A stretch of 64,000 nt of DNA from RGIG4034 sp045628945 (GCA_045628945.1 JAZQQG010000039.1:1-64000), one strand, 5' to 3'. Positions 52,866 through 62,742 are shown, numbered from the stretch's first letter. Made by a program: numbers and translations. The notes: generated by a model from the letters alone, not told the origin.

Positions 52866-52890
52866 GTTTTTCTCCTTTGTGATTGAAAAT

Positions 52891-53631
52891 TTATTTTGTT
52901 AAAAGCGATTGCTTTTTGCAGCTTTTCTTGCGTCTGCGGTATTGGCGAATCAGATGAATGCGGTCGCGAAGCATCACACCGAAGCTGTGGTGATGAAAAC
53001 AGTCGGAAGCGGTACCCTCATGGCGTCGATACTGAATGAGTTTGTCCGAAAGGAAGACGGTCTTTCCGAAACGATCGCTTAGGATTCCGATCCACTGGTC
53101 GTGCATGTCGATGTCATTGGGAATCGGCAGAATGGCCGGAACGAGCTTAGCATCGAAGGCCATGGCACAACCCAGATAGGTACATTTGTAGATGTTTTTC
53201 CATACGCCGGGGCCGCAGTGACGGAAGGCAAAATAGGAATCCACAATGGTCTTACCGGTCTCGTCGTTGATGAGAGAGCAGTCATGCTGTACGCAGGTGC
53301 AATGCTCGGTTTCAAAGGCTGCAAGCACGCGCATCACCTTATCCGGAGCCCAGATATCGTCCTGGTCTGCCAGGAAAAGGTAACGACCGGTGCAACGCGA
53401 GATGGCATTGCCGAAGTTCTGTTTTACCCCGTTCTTCGGTCCGTCCACCAGCGTGATTCGCGAATCTTCAAAAGAAGCAATGAGTTCCCGGGTGCGGTCG
53501 GTGGAACCGTCGTCGCTGATGATCACTTCGTCCTGAGGCAGGAGATTGTCAAGAATCGTGCGAAGCTGCTCTTCTATGTATTTTTCACCGTTGTAGGTCG
53601 CCATTGCGACCGAAATCTTATACTCGCGCAT
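52891..53631 (-). CDS. Family-2 glycosyltransferase
   Basis: A 246-residue GT-A enzyme: VAMATYNGEKYIEEQL, IISDDGSTDRT, GNAISRCTGRYLFLADQDD with the DQDD metal site. Close in layout to rhamnosyl/galactosyl transferases of cell-wall glycans; no membrane helix. The start overlaps the phosphoribosyltransferase by 14 bases, so expression is coupled. Confidence 0.92.
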   Translation of the reverse strand: MREYKISVAMATYNGEKYIEEQLRTILDNLLPQDEVIISDDGSTDRTRELIASFEDSRITLVDGPKNGVKQNFGNAISRCTGRYLFLADQDDIWAPDKVMRVLAAFETEHCTCVQHDCSLINDETGKTIVDSYFAFRHCGPGVWKNIYKCTYLGCAMAFDAKLVPAILPIPNDIDMHDQWIGILSDRFGKTVFLSDKLIQYRRHEGTASDCFHHHSFGVMLRDRIHLIRQYRRRKKSCKKQSLLTK

Positions 53632-54217
53632 GAAACGCCTCGTACTCCTTTAGGTAAGCTTGGTTCTCACGGGAATCGTTGGACCAGGGGCCGGACAGCA
53701 TCGTGTCGTGAAAAAGAGCATATTCCGTTTTCACAACCGACTCGGATTTCGTAAAGCAGTTCAGCGCCGCCACGCGAAGCTCCGCCTCCGGGAAAAATTC
53801 TTCGATTGCCGTGCGGGAAGCGAGGACACTGTAACCGGTATCTACGGAGTCGTCTACCAGAAGAATCCTGCGGGCCGTCTGATGTTCCTTCCAGAGATTC
53901 GCATCAAAGGTGATCTTACGATCACTCTTCTGCTCGTGCACACCGGAGTTCACTTCCTTGCGACGAAGGAAGGAACGAAAGGATTTCGGCAGGATTCGGA
54001 GAATCGGGCGAAGTATTTTTTTGAATCCGCCGCCGCTTCTTGAAGCAAAAATCTCCAGAAGCGGGGTGTGATTGGCTTCGGCCAGATCCACACCGATTCC
54101 GTAGGAGCCCCGGGCAATGAAGATTACGAGGTCATAGTCGTAATCCCTAAGAACCAGGTCTGCAAGCTTTCTATCGGTCTCTATGAGTTTTTCTCTTGAT
54201 AACTCCAATAATTCCAC
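53618..54217 (-). CDS. Phosphoribosyltransferase-like protein
   Basis: A 199-residue type-I PRTase. RILLVDDSVDTGYS is the PRPP-binding loop (the acidic pair is DD), and IFIARGSYGIGVDLA the earlier ribose/phosphate strand. A basic insert (KKILRPILRILPKSFRSFLR) is unusual. The substrate is unknown. GTG start at 54217 is chosen because AGAGGAGA lies seven bases upstream, even though it overlaps the PHP gene by 47 bases. Confidence 0.82.
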   Translation of the reverse strand: MELLELSREKLIETDRKLADLVLRDYDYDLVIFIARGSYGIGVDLAEANHTPLLEIFASRSGGGFKKILRPILRILPKSFRSFLRRKEVNSGVHEQKSDRKITFDANLWKEHQTARRILLVDDSVDTGYSVLASRTAIEEFFPEAELRVAALNCFTKSESVVKTEYALFHDTMLSGPWSNDSRENQAYLKEYEAFHARV

Positions 54218-54896
54218 GAATATCTCCTCTGCGAATCATCTTGCGTAGACGATCCCATCTGGTCTTTTTATGGGCAGCGGAAAGACACTGCGCCGTAACG
54301 AATTGTGCCTGATCGATGGCCTCAAGCAATCCCTCCCTCGTAAAAGAGGATACAAGACAGTAATTGCGTCCGATTTCCATCGGGGTATGCGCATCACTTC
54401 CGACAATCCCTCGAAGGCCGTAATTTTTTGCAATCTCAGCCTGTCGAAGGCTGTAGGACGGGTCGATGTTGCGCCCGTTGTGACACTCAATGAGATCCAC
54501 TTCGGAGGCAATGGCTTTCAGTGCTTCGGGGCGAAGTACCGTCTTATGGCGTTTCTCATCGTAAGGGTGGGGAACGTATACCAGTCCTCCTTGGCAACGG
54601 ATGGCGCGAACCGTCTCAAGAGCCGTCTGTCCCGGGGCAATGCGCTCGGTTAGGAATAAGCCGATAATCTCCCCTTCGGAGGAGAAAATCTCTTCGCCGA
54701 CAATGATCTCCACGCCGTGTTTGCGAAAGTAGTCCGCATTTTTCAAGGCAAACTTCACCTCGTTGTGGTCCGTGATCGCCACACAGTCGATGCCGTGCTT
54801 TTTACACTGACGAAGCAGTGTGCGACGGGACTGGAGACTATCTTGCGAGGCAGAGGTGTGAATATGAAATTCTGCTTTTTTACAAGGGTTTGTCAT
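54171..54896 (-). CDS. PHP-domain phosphoesterase
   Basis: A 241-residue metal-dependent phosphoesterase with FHIHTSASQDS, AITDHNEVKFA, GEEIFSSEGE, YVPHPYDEKRH, ECHNGRN and VGSDAHTPMEIG, the usual PHP ligand set. Such free PHP proteins act on nucleotides or histidinol-phosphate-like substrates. Followed by PRTase and GT2 in overlapping order. Confidence 0.9.
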   Translation of the reverse strand: MTNPCKKAEFHIHTSASQDSLQSRRTLLRQCKKHGIDCVAITDHNEVKFALKNADYFRKHGVEIIVGEEIFSSEGEIIGLFLTERIAPGQTALETVRAIRCQGGLVYVPHPYDEKRHKTVLRPEALKAIASEVDLIECHNGRNIDPSYSLRQAEIAKNYGLRGIVGSDAHTPMEIGRNYCLVSSFTREGLLEAIDQAQFVTAQCLSAAHKKTRWDRLRKMIRRGDIRGIIGVIKRKTHRDR

Positions 54897-54903
54897 AGGA
54901 TGA

Positions 54904-56256
54904 TTATACCATGCTCTCGGGCATTTGTCGCTTAAGACTTCTTTGGAGGAGCAGATATGCTACGAAACAGATGCCGATGGACACTAAGGATCCAATGGGA
55001 GCAGCACAACCCATGGGAAACAGCGTGTCCTTAAAGTGTGTCGAAGCAAGATACGAAAGCGGAATTCGGAAGAAAACCGCGGAGATTGCATTGTGAAAAA
55101 AGGAGATTTCCGACCGGGAGTAGGCGCAGAAATATCCGCTGAAGATGAAATGGATTGCGGCAAAAATGCAGTCCACGACATAGGAACGCATATAGGTGGT
55201 CCCCATGGTAACAACGGTAGCATTATTCGTAAACAGGTCGATGACCGGGCCTGCAATGAACTGAAACAGCACGGAAAAAAACAGACCGAAGCCGGTCGTA
55301 ATCGCCATCGCATAGAGCATGGTTTTGCGGGCACGATCGTGTTCGCCGGCACCGATATTCTGAGCGCAGAGAGCCGACACGGAGGATAATAGGGTCGACG
55401 GAATCAGGAACAGAATGCCGATGAGCTTTTCCACAATTCCCACTGCGGCCGCATCATCGACACCGCGAAGGTTTGCAAAAATCGTAATGACGAGGAAGGA
55501 AATCTGAATAAAACCGTCCTGCAACGCCACCGGGAGGCCGACGCGGACAATGCTTCCCGCGGTGCTTTTTTCCAAACGAAGATGTGCTCGGGATAAGCCT
55601 TCAATCATCTTTTTTCTGCGAATGGCGATGAGGCTTATGATTACGCTGACGGTTTGGGCGAGAGTGGTTCCGAGAGCGGCTCCGGCAGGGCCGAGTCCAC
55701 AGGCCCCGATAAAAAGATAATCCAGCGCAATATTGCAGATGCAGGCGATGAGGATGAAATACATCGGACTTTTGGAGTCCCCCATGCCGCGGAAGATGGA
55801 GCTGATAATGTTGTAGGCGGTAATGAAAGGGATTCCCGCAAAGCAGATGAGTACATAGATGTAGGTGCCGTGTATCGCTTCCGCCGGGGTCTGCATAATA
55901 TGAACAATCGGCATTGCGCACGCCAATAACACTCCGGTAAGGACAAGGGATACCAGAGCAAATAAGGAAACGGTATTTCCGATTGCTTTGTTGCGAAGTG
56001 TACTATCACCGGCACCGACTGCACGGCCGATGAGCACAAGGGATCCGGTGGCGAGACCGACAATCATGACCGTAACCATATGCATAATCTGGCTACCGGC
56101 AGAGACCGCGGTGGTACTCTCCACCTCACAGAACTGACCGATGATGAACAGATCGGCAAGACCGTATAGTGTTTGTAAGAAATAGGATAATAAGAAGGGC
56201 AGGCTGAATAGAACGATGTTCTTAAACACGCTGCCCTTGGTAAGATTGTGTTCCAT
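54904..56256 (-). CDS. MATE-family efflux transporter (second copy)
   Basis: A 450-residue, 12-helix MATE protein (SLPFLLSYFLQTLYGLADLF, IGQFCEVESTTAVSAGSQI). It sits mid-operon between a surface-type protein and PHP, eight bases from the latter. Sequence differs clearly from the copy at 40.9 kb, so they are not recent duplicates. Confidence 0.93.
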   Translation of the reverse strand: MEHNLTKGSVFKNIVLFSLPFLLSYFLQTLYGLADLFIIGQFCEVESTTAVSAGSQIMHMVTVMIVGLATGSLVLIGRAVGAGDSTLRNKAIGNTVSLFALVSLVLTGVLLACAMPIVHIMQTPAEAIHGTYIYVLICFAGIPFITAYNIISSIFRGMGDSKSPMYFILIACICNIALDYLFIGACGLGPAGAALGTTLAQTVSVIISLIAIRRKKMIEGLSRAHLRLEKSTAGSIVRVGLPVALQDGFIQISFLVITIFANLRGVDDAAAVGIVEKLIGILFLIPSTLLSSVSALCAQNIGAGEHDRARKTMLYAMAITTGFGLFFSVLFQFIAGPVIDLFTNNATVVTMGTTYMRSYVVDCIFAAIHFIFSGYFCAYSRSEISFFHNAISAVFFRIPLSYLASTHFKDTLFPMGCAAPIGSLVSIGICFVAYLLLQRSLKRQMPESMV

Positions 56257-56285
56257 GAGAATTCTCTCGATTCTGTAGGATAGTT

Positions 56286-57368
56286 TTATTTTGTAAGCAG
56301 AAGATGGGTAATCGGCTTGCCGGCCTCATCCACTACCGTATAGTCCTTGAAGCCTTCCGTATTTCCCTCGTAATTGCCGGGGGTCTCGGCACGGGTACCG
56401 TCTTCCAGCGAAAGGGGTGCCAGATAATAGAGGCCCTTCTCCAGAGAACTGTCACAAACAAGCAGGGCGGCCGTGGAACCATAGGCTTCGAACTTCTGAA
56501 CCGTTGAATCAATCAGAAGTGCGGCCTTACTGCATTCACCTTCCAGCAGAATGCCGTATTCATGGCTTTGGGATGCATTAATCGTAACACTTCCGGGTCC
56601 GGTAAAGGTAATACAGCCACCGGTGTAGAAGCCCCAGACCTCCAGGTAATCAATCCGGTTCTCCCCGATTAAGTATACGGTCAGACCATTTCCCATCCAG
56701 TTGGCTACCAGAGTGGGAATTGTGGCATTTTCAAGGGTCAGTGTATTGGTTGCGGCATCATAAGAAACGCCGGGATAGGTTGTCGGAAGGTCGCCGTTAT
56801 AGGCGGAACCGTGTGCCAGCATGGCAACGGAACTACGATTCTCGGAAATCACCAGGTAGTATTCACCCAGAGAACCATAGGGCGCTACGGGAGCATCCGG
56901 CATCCGGTTCTCCGAAATATCGGGGAAAGAAGCATCTGCGTGCTCGCCCTTTTCTTCCGTGGGCGGAAGATCCGGAATGACGATTACGGGCGGTTTCCCC
57001 GTAGAATCCTCCCCGGTGGAAGGCGCAGGGATACTGTCCGGAGCTTCGGTAATAATCGGGTCCTGAGACAGCTTAGTCTCTGACAAATCGATCGGGAAAA
57101 ACTGCGTAACCGCGACGATACCGACCGCAGCTGCCGCAACCGCAGCCGAACGACCGGCTACCGAATGTTTCCGGCGGTTCTGTTTGCGAATGGTGACATG
57201 CAGGGGCTCTGTAGGGGTATCAATCTCCTTGCTTTCGTGGAATTCGATGGGAACGTAGGTCTCTTCCTTGGGAGAATTGTCTTCTGTGGGAAGGGAACCG
57301 AATTCCAGTTCACGATGGAAGGATATTTCGTTATTCTCTTTTTCGTTCGTGTTGAATTCGTCTCTCAT
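56286..57368 (-). CDS. Single-pass membrane protein with extracellular beta-solenoid-like domain
   Basis: 360 residues. A charged N-terminus (1-70) ends in KQNRRKHSV, then one membrane helix (about 72-95, AAVAAAAVGIVAVTQFFPI), a Pro/Thr-rich stretch, and a C-terminal domain with VSYDAATNTLTLENATI, GLTVYLIGENRI, CITFTGPGSVTI. These short strands recur in surface proteins of clostridia with a solenoid fold. No catalytic residue was identified. The topology resembles anti-sigma factors, but no sigma factor is adjacent. Confidence 0.7.
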   Translation of the reverse strand: MRDEFNTNEKENNEISFHRELEFGSLPTEDNSPKEETYVPIEFHESKEIDTPTEPLHVTIRKQNRRKHSVAGRSAAVAAAAVGIVAVTQFFPIDLSETKLSQDPIITEAPDSIPAPSTGEDSTGKPPVIVIPDLPPTEEKGEHADASFPDISENRMPDAPVAPYGSLGEYYLVISENRSSVAMLAHGSAYNGDLPTTYPGVSYDAATNTLTLENATIPTLVANWMGNGLTVYLIGENRIDYLEVWGFYTGGCITFTGPGSVTINASQSHEYGILLEGECSKAALLIDSTVQKFEAYGSTAALLVCDSSLEKGLYYLAPLSLEDGTRAETPGNYEGNTEGFKDYTVVDEAGKPITHLLLTK

Positions 57369-57413
57369 AAGGGATACTCTCGCACCTTCGTCGTGCGTAA
57401 AAGAATATGTGGA

Positions 57414-58304
57414 TTATTTGGTATGTACATCCAACTGCGGATAAGCGATGGTGATGCCTGCGCGGTCAAACGCACATTTTAACTCCTTGTTCAGTAAACG
57501 ACGACCGTGGAAGATGTCCTTCTCATGTACATCGGCCTTGAATTTTAACATGACGTTGGAATCTGCCAGGTCCTCAACGCCTAAGTACTCCACAGCGCCG
57601 ATGAATACGGTAGGATACTTGGCTTTAATCTGTGCAAGAATGTCGACGAGCTTGCTTTCGAGGATCTCGAGATCGGTCTCGTAGGATACACCGACCTGAC
57701 ATACGGCAACGGAACCACAGTTGGAACGGTTGATGATGTTCGTTAAGTCGGAGTTGTTGATAATCTTGATGTTACCGCCCATATCACGAAGGGAGGTGGT
57801 ACGAACGCCGATGGTCTCTACAACACCGCGGAAGCCACCGACCTCGATGATGTCGCCGATGTTGAACTGATTCTCGAAAAGAATGAAGATACCGGTTACC
57901 AGGTCGGCAATCAGACTCTCCGCACCGAAACCGAGAATCAGAGCGATGATTCCCAAGCTTGCCACAATGGTGCTGACATTGACACCGATAATGGTCAGTA
58001 CCCAACAGATACCGATGATGACGAGGGCATACTTAATCAAGCTTGCGAACACGGTAATGAGAGTGCCGGCACGTCCTTTTTTACCGGAGAAAAAGCTGAA
58101 GATTAACTGTACCAGATAATGTACGGTTAAAAGAATCAGAATGACAATCAGCGCTTTTAATACCGTGATTCCGTTCAGATGAATCGTTCCGGTCATATCG
58201 GAGAAGCCCTTGAAGATTCCGCTTAAGCCGCCGATGAGTCCGCAGGTTATTAACAGGACAAGCGCAATACCGAGTCCAATTAGATTTTTGATGGTCTTTT
58301 TCAT
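57414..58304 (-). CDS. MscS-family mechanosensitive channel
   Basis: A 296-residue small-conductance channel that opens under osmotic downshock. Three N-terminal helices, the pore-like SLGIIALILGFGAESLIADL, then the beta domain with FNIGDIIEVGGFRGVVETIG and RTTSLRDMGGNIKIINNS. ATG at 58304 lies ten bases after AGGAGG; the TTG at 58313 touches it. Fifteen bases downstream of the GGDEF gene. Confidence 0.93.
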   Translation of the reverse strand: MKKTIKNLIGLGIALVLLITCGLIGGLSGIFKGFSDMTGTIHLNGITVLKALIVILILLTVHYLVQLIFSFFSGKKGRAGTLITVFASLIKYALVIIGICWVLTIIGVNVSTIVASLGIIALILGFGAESLIADLVTGIFILFENQFNIGDIIEVGGFRGVVETIGVRTTSLRDMGGNIKIINNSDLTNIINRSNCGSVAVCQVGVSYETDLEILESKLVDILAQIKAKYPTVFIGAVEYLGVEDLADSNVMLKFKADVHEKDIFHGRRLLNKELKCAFDRAGITIAYPQLDVHTK

Positions 58305-58319
58305 GGAAATCAATCCTCC

Positions 58320-59618
58320 TTAGATAGGGTCAAGGTTCTTGATGTATAAGAATACGGTCTGATGCTCCTCCGTATATTCTGCGGTGGGAATCATCTCAAG
58401 CATTACTCGCTTGTATTCGCCGTTCATCTTACGTTTGTAGTAGAGGCAGTATACCGGATTCTTGGCGTTGAAATAGTTCTTGATGAAGTCCGGAGCGACG
58501 TATTCTAAGTACTGCTCCATGTTTTCTTCATGCACGTGACCGGTGGTTGCGAAATCGTGAATCCATTTGTAGAAGGAATCGCAGAAACCGTTCGCGCTGG
58601 TTTTCTCTGCTTCGTCCATCTGGATGATGGAGTAGGTGTCCTCGGTCAGATCCACGCGAAGAATCTTGATATAGGAACGACACAGTGCATCGAAGGCGGC
58701 CATCTGTCCACGTCGATCGATGCCCTTGCTCTGGTAGAAGAGCGCTTTGTCGTCGTACATGTGCTTGTCGGCAATCTTGATTAACTCCTTGATTGCTTTG
58801 TCCGGATAATCGCAGGCTCTTGCGGCACCGTAGGAGACGGCAAGAGAATCGACCTGCTCGCCCTTCCAACGGTCTACTTCCTCGCGAAAATCCTGTACCA
58901 GAAGCTCGTAGAATCGCGGATTTAAGTGAATCATGGCGACGAACTCGTCACCGCCGATACGATAGAGGCGACCGTAGGAACCGAAAACCTTCTGAATACA
59001 GAAGGCTGCACCCTTAAGCAACTCGTCTCCGGCGGTGTGTCCCAGGGAGTCGTTAATCTGCTTTAAGCAGTTTACGTCCAACGAGATAAAAGTGAAATCG
59101 TTCTGAACGCCACCCTTATCCAGAATGGCGATGTCGTCCTCATAGGCCTGGCGGTTATAGAAATGGGTCAGCTTATCGGTATTGGAACGAAGAAGAAGCT
59201 CCTCTTCTCTCTTTTTTTCTTCATTGATGCGAAGCGTCGTGAAGATGACGGAGGTCGGCATCTTCTCCTCGTCTGTGGTAACGGCAACGAAGGTACCGCG
59301 AAGCCATCCGGAATAGCGGGAAACGAATTCCTCGGAGATACGCTTCTTATTTCGCATACGCTCCCGAACGGTGGAGAGATCTACGAAATCCAATACGATA
59401 TCGAGATACTCTTCCGTCGTGATATGGCTCATGGACTCACGCATCAGGCGGTTTGCTTTGGGACGCAGATTGGACCAGCAGGTATCCTGGCTTTCACCGG
59501 TGCGGTTGTAGTCCAGAAGCGTGTTGTGATCCAGATCGATGAAGTTTACGGACAGATACGAATCCGCCATCGCATGGAAGGCAAGGACAGTATCGGACAG
59601 ATGCTCTTTTTCAGTCAT
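58320..59618 (-). CDS. GGDEF-domain protein flanked by PAS-like modules
   Basis: A 432-residue probable diguanylate cyclase. The GGDEF domain (about 145-295) has FISLDVNCLKQIND and intact GGDEF (222-226). Modules at 5-130 and 305-430 resemble each other and those of the protein at 3316; the C-terminal one (YIKILRVDLTEDTY, FYKWIHDFATTGHV, KRKMNGEYKRVMLEM) is the clearest match. No membrane segments. ATG 59618 chosen behind AAAGGGAACATT; an in-frame start at 59681 adds 21 residues across the promoter. Confidence 0.9.
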   Translation of the reverse strand: MTEKEHLSDTVLAFHAMADSYLSVNFIDLDHNTLLDYNRTGESQDTCWSNLRPKANRLMRESMSHITTEEYLDIVLDFVDLSTVRERMRNKKRISEEFVSRYSGWLRGTFVAVTTDEEKMPTSVIFTTLRINEEKKREEELLLRSNTDKLTHFYNRQAYEDDIAILDKGGVQNDFTFISLDVNCLKQINDSLGHTAGDELLKGAAFCIQKVFGSYGRLYRIGGDEFVAMIHLNPRFYELLVQDFREEVDRWKGEQVDSLAVSYGAARACDYPDKAIKELIKIADKHMYDDKALFYQSKGIDRRGQMAAFDALCRSYIKILRVDLTEDTYSIIQMDEAEKTSANGFCDSFYKWIHDFATTGHVHEENMEQYLEYVAPDFIKNYFNAKNPVYCLYYKRKMNGEYKRVMLEMIPTAEYTEEHQTVFLYIKNLDPI

Positions 59619-59651
59619 AATGTTCCCTTTCCTGTGGGTACTCCTCCCTAC

Positions 59652-59660
59652 ATTATAGCA
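59652..59660 (-). promoter_or_regulatory. Extended -10 promoter of the GGDEF operon
   Basis: Minus strand TGCTATAAT (59660-59652), 34 bases before the GGDEF start. No good -35 is present, as expected for TGnTATAAT promoters. Confidence 0.6.
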
Positions 59661-59680
59661 CAGTTTGACGGCAAAGAGCA

Positions 59681-59714
59681 AAAAGGGAAGCCACCTTTCG
59701 GTGATTTCCCTTTT
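59681..59714 (-). terminator. Terminator of the ABC exporter genes
   Basis: Minus strand AAAAGGGAAATCACC-GAAA-GGTGGCTTCCC followed by TTTTTGC. It lies about 34 bases after the permease stop and before the GGDEF promoter. Confidence 0.88.
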
Positions 59715-59747
59715 GTTTTCGATATGTTTGTAGGAGAGAGGAAAGAA

Positions 59748-62015
59748 TTAGTCCACACGCTTCAGCGCTTCGACCATATCGATTTTCTTGTTTTTGGAGC
59801 TGATTAGGAAGCCCACCAGGAGAGAAACACCGAGCACCAGGCCTACGCTTAAGAGGTAGGACAGGACATTGACATGGATGTTTAGCTCGTATTCGGAGCC
59901 GAGAACATCCATCAGATAATGCAGCACTCCGACTCCGCAAGGGATTCCGACAAGCAGGCCCGCAATGGTAAGCCAGATGTTCTGAGAGATCAGCAATTGC
60001 CCGATTCGTTTATCCTGGAAACCGACAACCTTCAGGGTTGCCATCTCCCGGTAACGCTCGATGTAGCTTAAGGTACCGAGGTTGTAGAGCACGATGGCTG
60101 CGAGCAGGAGCGATGCGATGCTCAATACGATAATCATGGTGTTCATAATTCCCATGAAGGTATCAAAGGAATCGATGACCGCATTCACGTTCTGGACATT
60201 GGCAATGCGGGAGTCGCCGGTCACTTCCTTGCTTGTGTAGATGGAGGAGATACTGTACGGATAACCGATGGAGTCGGCGTAGGCATCCGTCATGGTCAGG
60301 CCTTCGGTCATGGCCAGGAGAATTCCCGCAACAGTGGCGGTATATTCCTCGTCACTTCCGTAAGGGGAAAAGACCATGGAATCCCCGACCTTTAACCGGT
60401 TTGCATCGGCAATACGACGGCTGATGTAGACACCGGAATTCTCAAGGGTGAGATACTTTTCCGATTCGTCCATGAATTTTACCATGTTCCTGTCGGAATG
60501 GTAGATGGTGAGGGATACACTTTTTCCGTTCTCTTCGATGTAGGAGGAGGCGGCCCAGTCACCGTCGTACTCTTTTGCCAGAGTAAGAGCATCCTCACGG
60601 GAGGTTCCCTCGGACAGGTTGATACAGTATTTGTAATCGAAAGCCTTCTTGTAGGACTTCTCCACATAGACATTTAACGTGTCATTCATACCGAAGACCG
60701 CCGTCAGAATGACGCTGCAGCCGAATACGCCAAATAAGGACATGAAGGAGCGGGACTTGTGGCGGAAGATATCGCGCAGATTCCAGCGGGTTCCGAAGGA
60801 GAACTTCTCCCAGAAGCGGAAACGTTCCAACGCAAGAGAACGCATCTTCTTGGGAACATAAGGCTTCAGGGAATCGGCAGCGGTGCCCCGAAGCATTTCC
60901 TTCACGGAGAGGAAGCCTACCAGAATTAAAGCCAGATCCACCAGGATTACGGCGATCCAGCAGAAGGCGGGAATCGGCAGATACCACTTCGGCATATCAA
61001 AATACGTTCCCATCATTCCGTCCGGATTCATAATGACCTTGCAGACGGTGATTCCGATTCCCAATGCCACCAGTGTTCCGAAGAATGCAACCATGATTGC
61101 GTAGGAGGTGTAATGCAGAAGAATCTTTCGATCCCGGAAACCGAGAGCTTTGAGGGAACCGATTTGGGTTTTTTCGTTGGCAGTGATGCGGTGCATGGTG
61201 GTAACCATGGTGAGGATTCCGATTAACAGAAAGACAACCGGAAGAATGGCCCCCATGGTCTTTCCTTCCTCAATCTCGCTCTGGGAGGCTGCATAGGAGG
61301 CATTCTCCTGTTTGGTTAACAGGACGGCGCTGTTGCCGAACAGGGACTGGACGTCGGCCTTCATCACAGCTGTGGATTCCTCCGAGAGGATGTGAATCTG
61401 CGTATAGTATTCGAAGCCCAAGGCTTTGCGGATTAAGGCCGGGGTAACATAGCCGTATCCGTATGTGGTGAAATCCGGCATTAATTGCGTCTCATCGGGC
61501 GTACATACCAGATACTCTCCTGCCATAACGGTACCGCGAATCGTAACGGGAAGCTCCATTCCGCTGTAGAGAAGCGTCATGGTATCGCCGATGGCGAGGT
61601 GGTTGGATTTGGCATAGTGATCCGAAATCCAGATACCGTCCTCGTCGGTGGCATCATAGGCCGCACCCTTCATTAATTGGAAAAAAGTAACCCGGGTATT
61701 TTCGGTAACCATCAAGGAGACGATATCGTCATCCGCCCGGCTGACGGTATTGAAGTTCAGAATTCGGGAGGCGTCCTGTACGGAGGGCAGGCTTTTTACT
61801 TGATTCAGATCTTCCTCCGAGAAGCCCTGCTCGCGAAGAATGCGATAATCGGCAAAGCCGGTATCGGTGAAGAAACGTTCTGTACTGGTCTGAATGGAAA
61901 CCCATTCCATATTGAAGCCTATGAAGATTCCGAGGCCGATTCCGACCATGATCATCATGGAGAGGAATTGTGCTTTGTACTTCAGGGCGGTTCGAATTAA
62001 TTTTTTGGTTAACAT
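59748..62015 (-). CDS. FtsX/MacB-type ABC transporter permease
   Basis: A 755-residue membrane protein with two FtsX-like halves. The first membrane helix (MMIMVGIGLGIFIGF) is followed by a large external domain, then three-helix blocks near 245-395 and the C-terminus (GTLSYIERYREMATLKVVG). Start taken at ATG 62015 (MLTKKLIRTALKYK) after GAGG. Such transporters export peptides or lipids, or act in signalling with a kinase. Partner ATPase lies 25 bases upstream. Confidence 0.9.
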   Translation of the reverse strand: MLTKKLIRTALKYKAQFLSMMIMVGIGLGIFIGFNMEWVSIQTSTERFFTDTGFADYRILREQGFSEEDLNQVKSLPSVQDASRILNFNTVSRADDDIVSLMVTENTRVTFFQLMKGAAYDATDEDGIWISDHYAKSNHLAIGDTMTLLYSGMELPVTIRGTVMAGEYLVCTPDETQLMPDFTTYGYGYVTPALIRKALGFEYYTQIHILSEESTAVMKADVQSLFGNSAVLLTKQENASYAASQSEIEEGKTMGAILPVVFLLIGILTMVTTMHRITANEKTQIGSLKALGFRDRKILLHYTSYAIMVAFFGTLVALGIGITVCKVIMNPDGMMGTYFDMPKWYLPIPAFCWIAVILVDLALILVGFLSVKEMLRGTAADSLKPYVPKKMRSLALERFRFWEKFSFGTRWNLRDIFRHKSRSFMSLFGVFGCSVILTAVFGMNDTLNVYVEKSYKKAFDYKYCINLSEGTSREDALTLAKEYDGDWAASSYIEENGKSVSLTIYHSDRNMVKFMDESEKYLTLENSGVYISRRIADANRLKVGDSMVFSPYGSDEEYTATVAGILLAMTEGLTMTDAYADSIGYPYSISSIYTSKEVTGDSRIANVQNVNAVIDSFDTFMGIMNTMIIVLSIASLLLAAIVLYNLGTLSYIERYREMATLKVVGFQDKRIGQLLISQNIWLTIAGLLVGIPCGVGVLHYLMDVLGSEYELNIHVNVLSYLLSVGLVLGVSLLVGFLISSKNKKIDMVEALKRVD

Positions 62016-62040
62016 GGCATTGACCTCGCTTTCCGACGGA

Positions 62041-62742
62041 TTACCAATCAATCTCGTCAATGGAAGCGGGATTTGGCTGATCCACAACTTCCTTGATTTT
62101 GCCGTTTTTCACGGTAACGACAACATCTGCCATCTTCGCCAGGTTCTGATTGTGGGTAACGACGATTACGGTTTTGCCGTATTCCCTGGACATCTCATGA
62201 AGGAGACGAAGTACCATAACACCGGTATCGGAGTCCAGGGCACCGGTCGGCTCGTCACAGAGAAGAACCTTGGGATTCTTGGCCAATGCACGGGCAATGG
62301 AGACACGCTGCTGCTCGCCGCCGGAGAGCTCAACGGGGAATTTCTTCAGATGCTTTGCAAGCCCCACGCGAGATAACATCTCGGTGCAGCTTAAGGGATC
62401 GGGAGCAATCTCCTTCACGAGTGCGACGTTTTCATATACGGTTAATGTCGGGATCAGGTTGTAGGACTGGAAAACGAAGCCTACGGTAGAAGCGCGATAG
62501 TCGGCTAACTGATTACGGTCGAAACCGGAGATATCGGTTCCGTTCATACGTACGGTTCCGGAGGTGGGACTGTCAAGTCCGCCAAGCATATTTAGCAGGG
62601 TACTTTTGCCTGCACCGGAGGGACCTAAAACGACGATGAATTTTCCTTCCTCAAGAGTCAGGGAAACATCATCCAGTGCCTTCTGCACATGGTCTCCTAC
62701 GGTATAGATTCTGGATACGTGTTCGAATTCTACAATGTTCAT
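62041..62742 (-). CDS. ABC transporter ATPase (LolD/MacB type)
   Basis: A 233-residue ATPase with Walker A GPSGAGKST, Q-loop FQSYNLIPTLTV, signature LSGGEQQR, Walker B VLLCDEPTGALD and the switch His (VVTHNQNLA). First gene of a two-gene unit with the permease; its promoter carries an ArsR-type operator. Confidence 0.95.
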   Translation of the reverse strand: MNIVEFEHVSRIYTVGDHVQKALDDVSLTLEEGKFIVVLGPSGAGKSTLLNMLGGLDSPTSGTVRMNGTDISGFDRNQLADYRASTVGFVFQSYNLIPTLTVYENVALVKEIAPDPLSCTEMLSRVGLAKHLKKFPVELSGGEQQRVSIARALAKNPKVLLCDEPTGALDSDTGVMVLRLLHEMSREYGKTVIVVTHNQNLAKMADVVVTVKNGKIKEVVDQPNPASIDEIDW

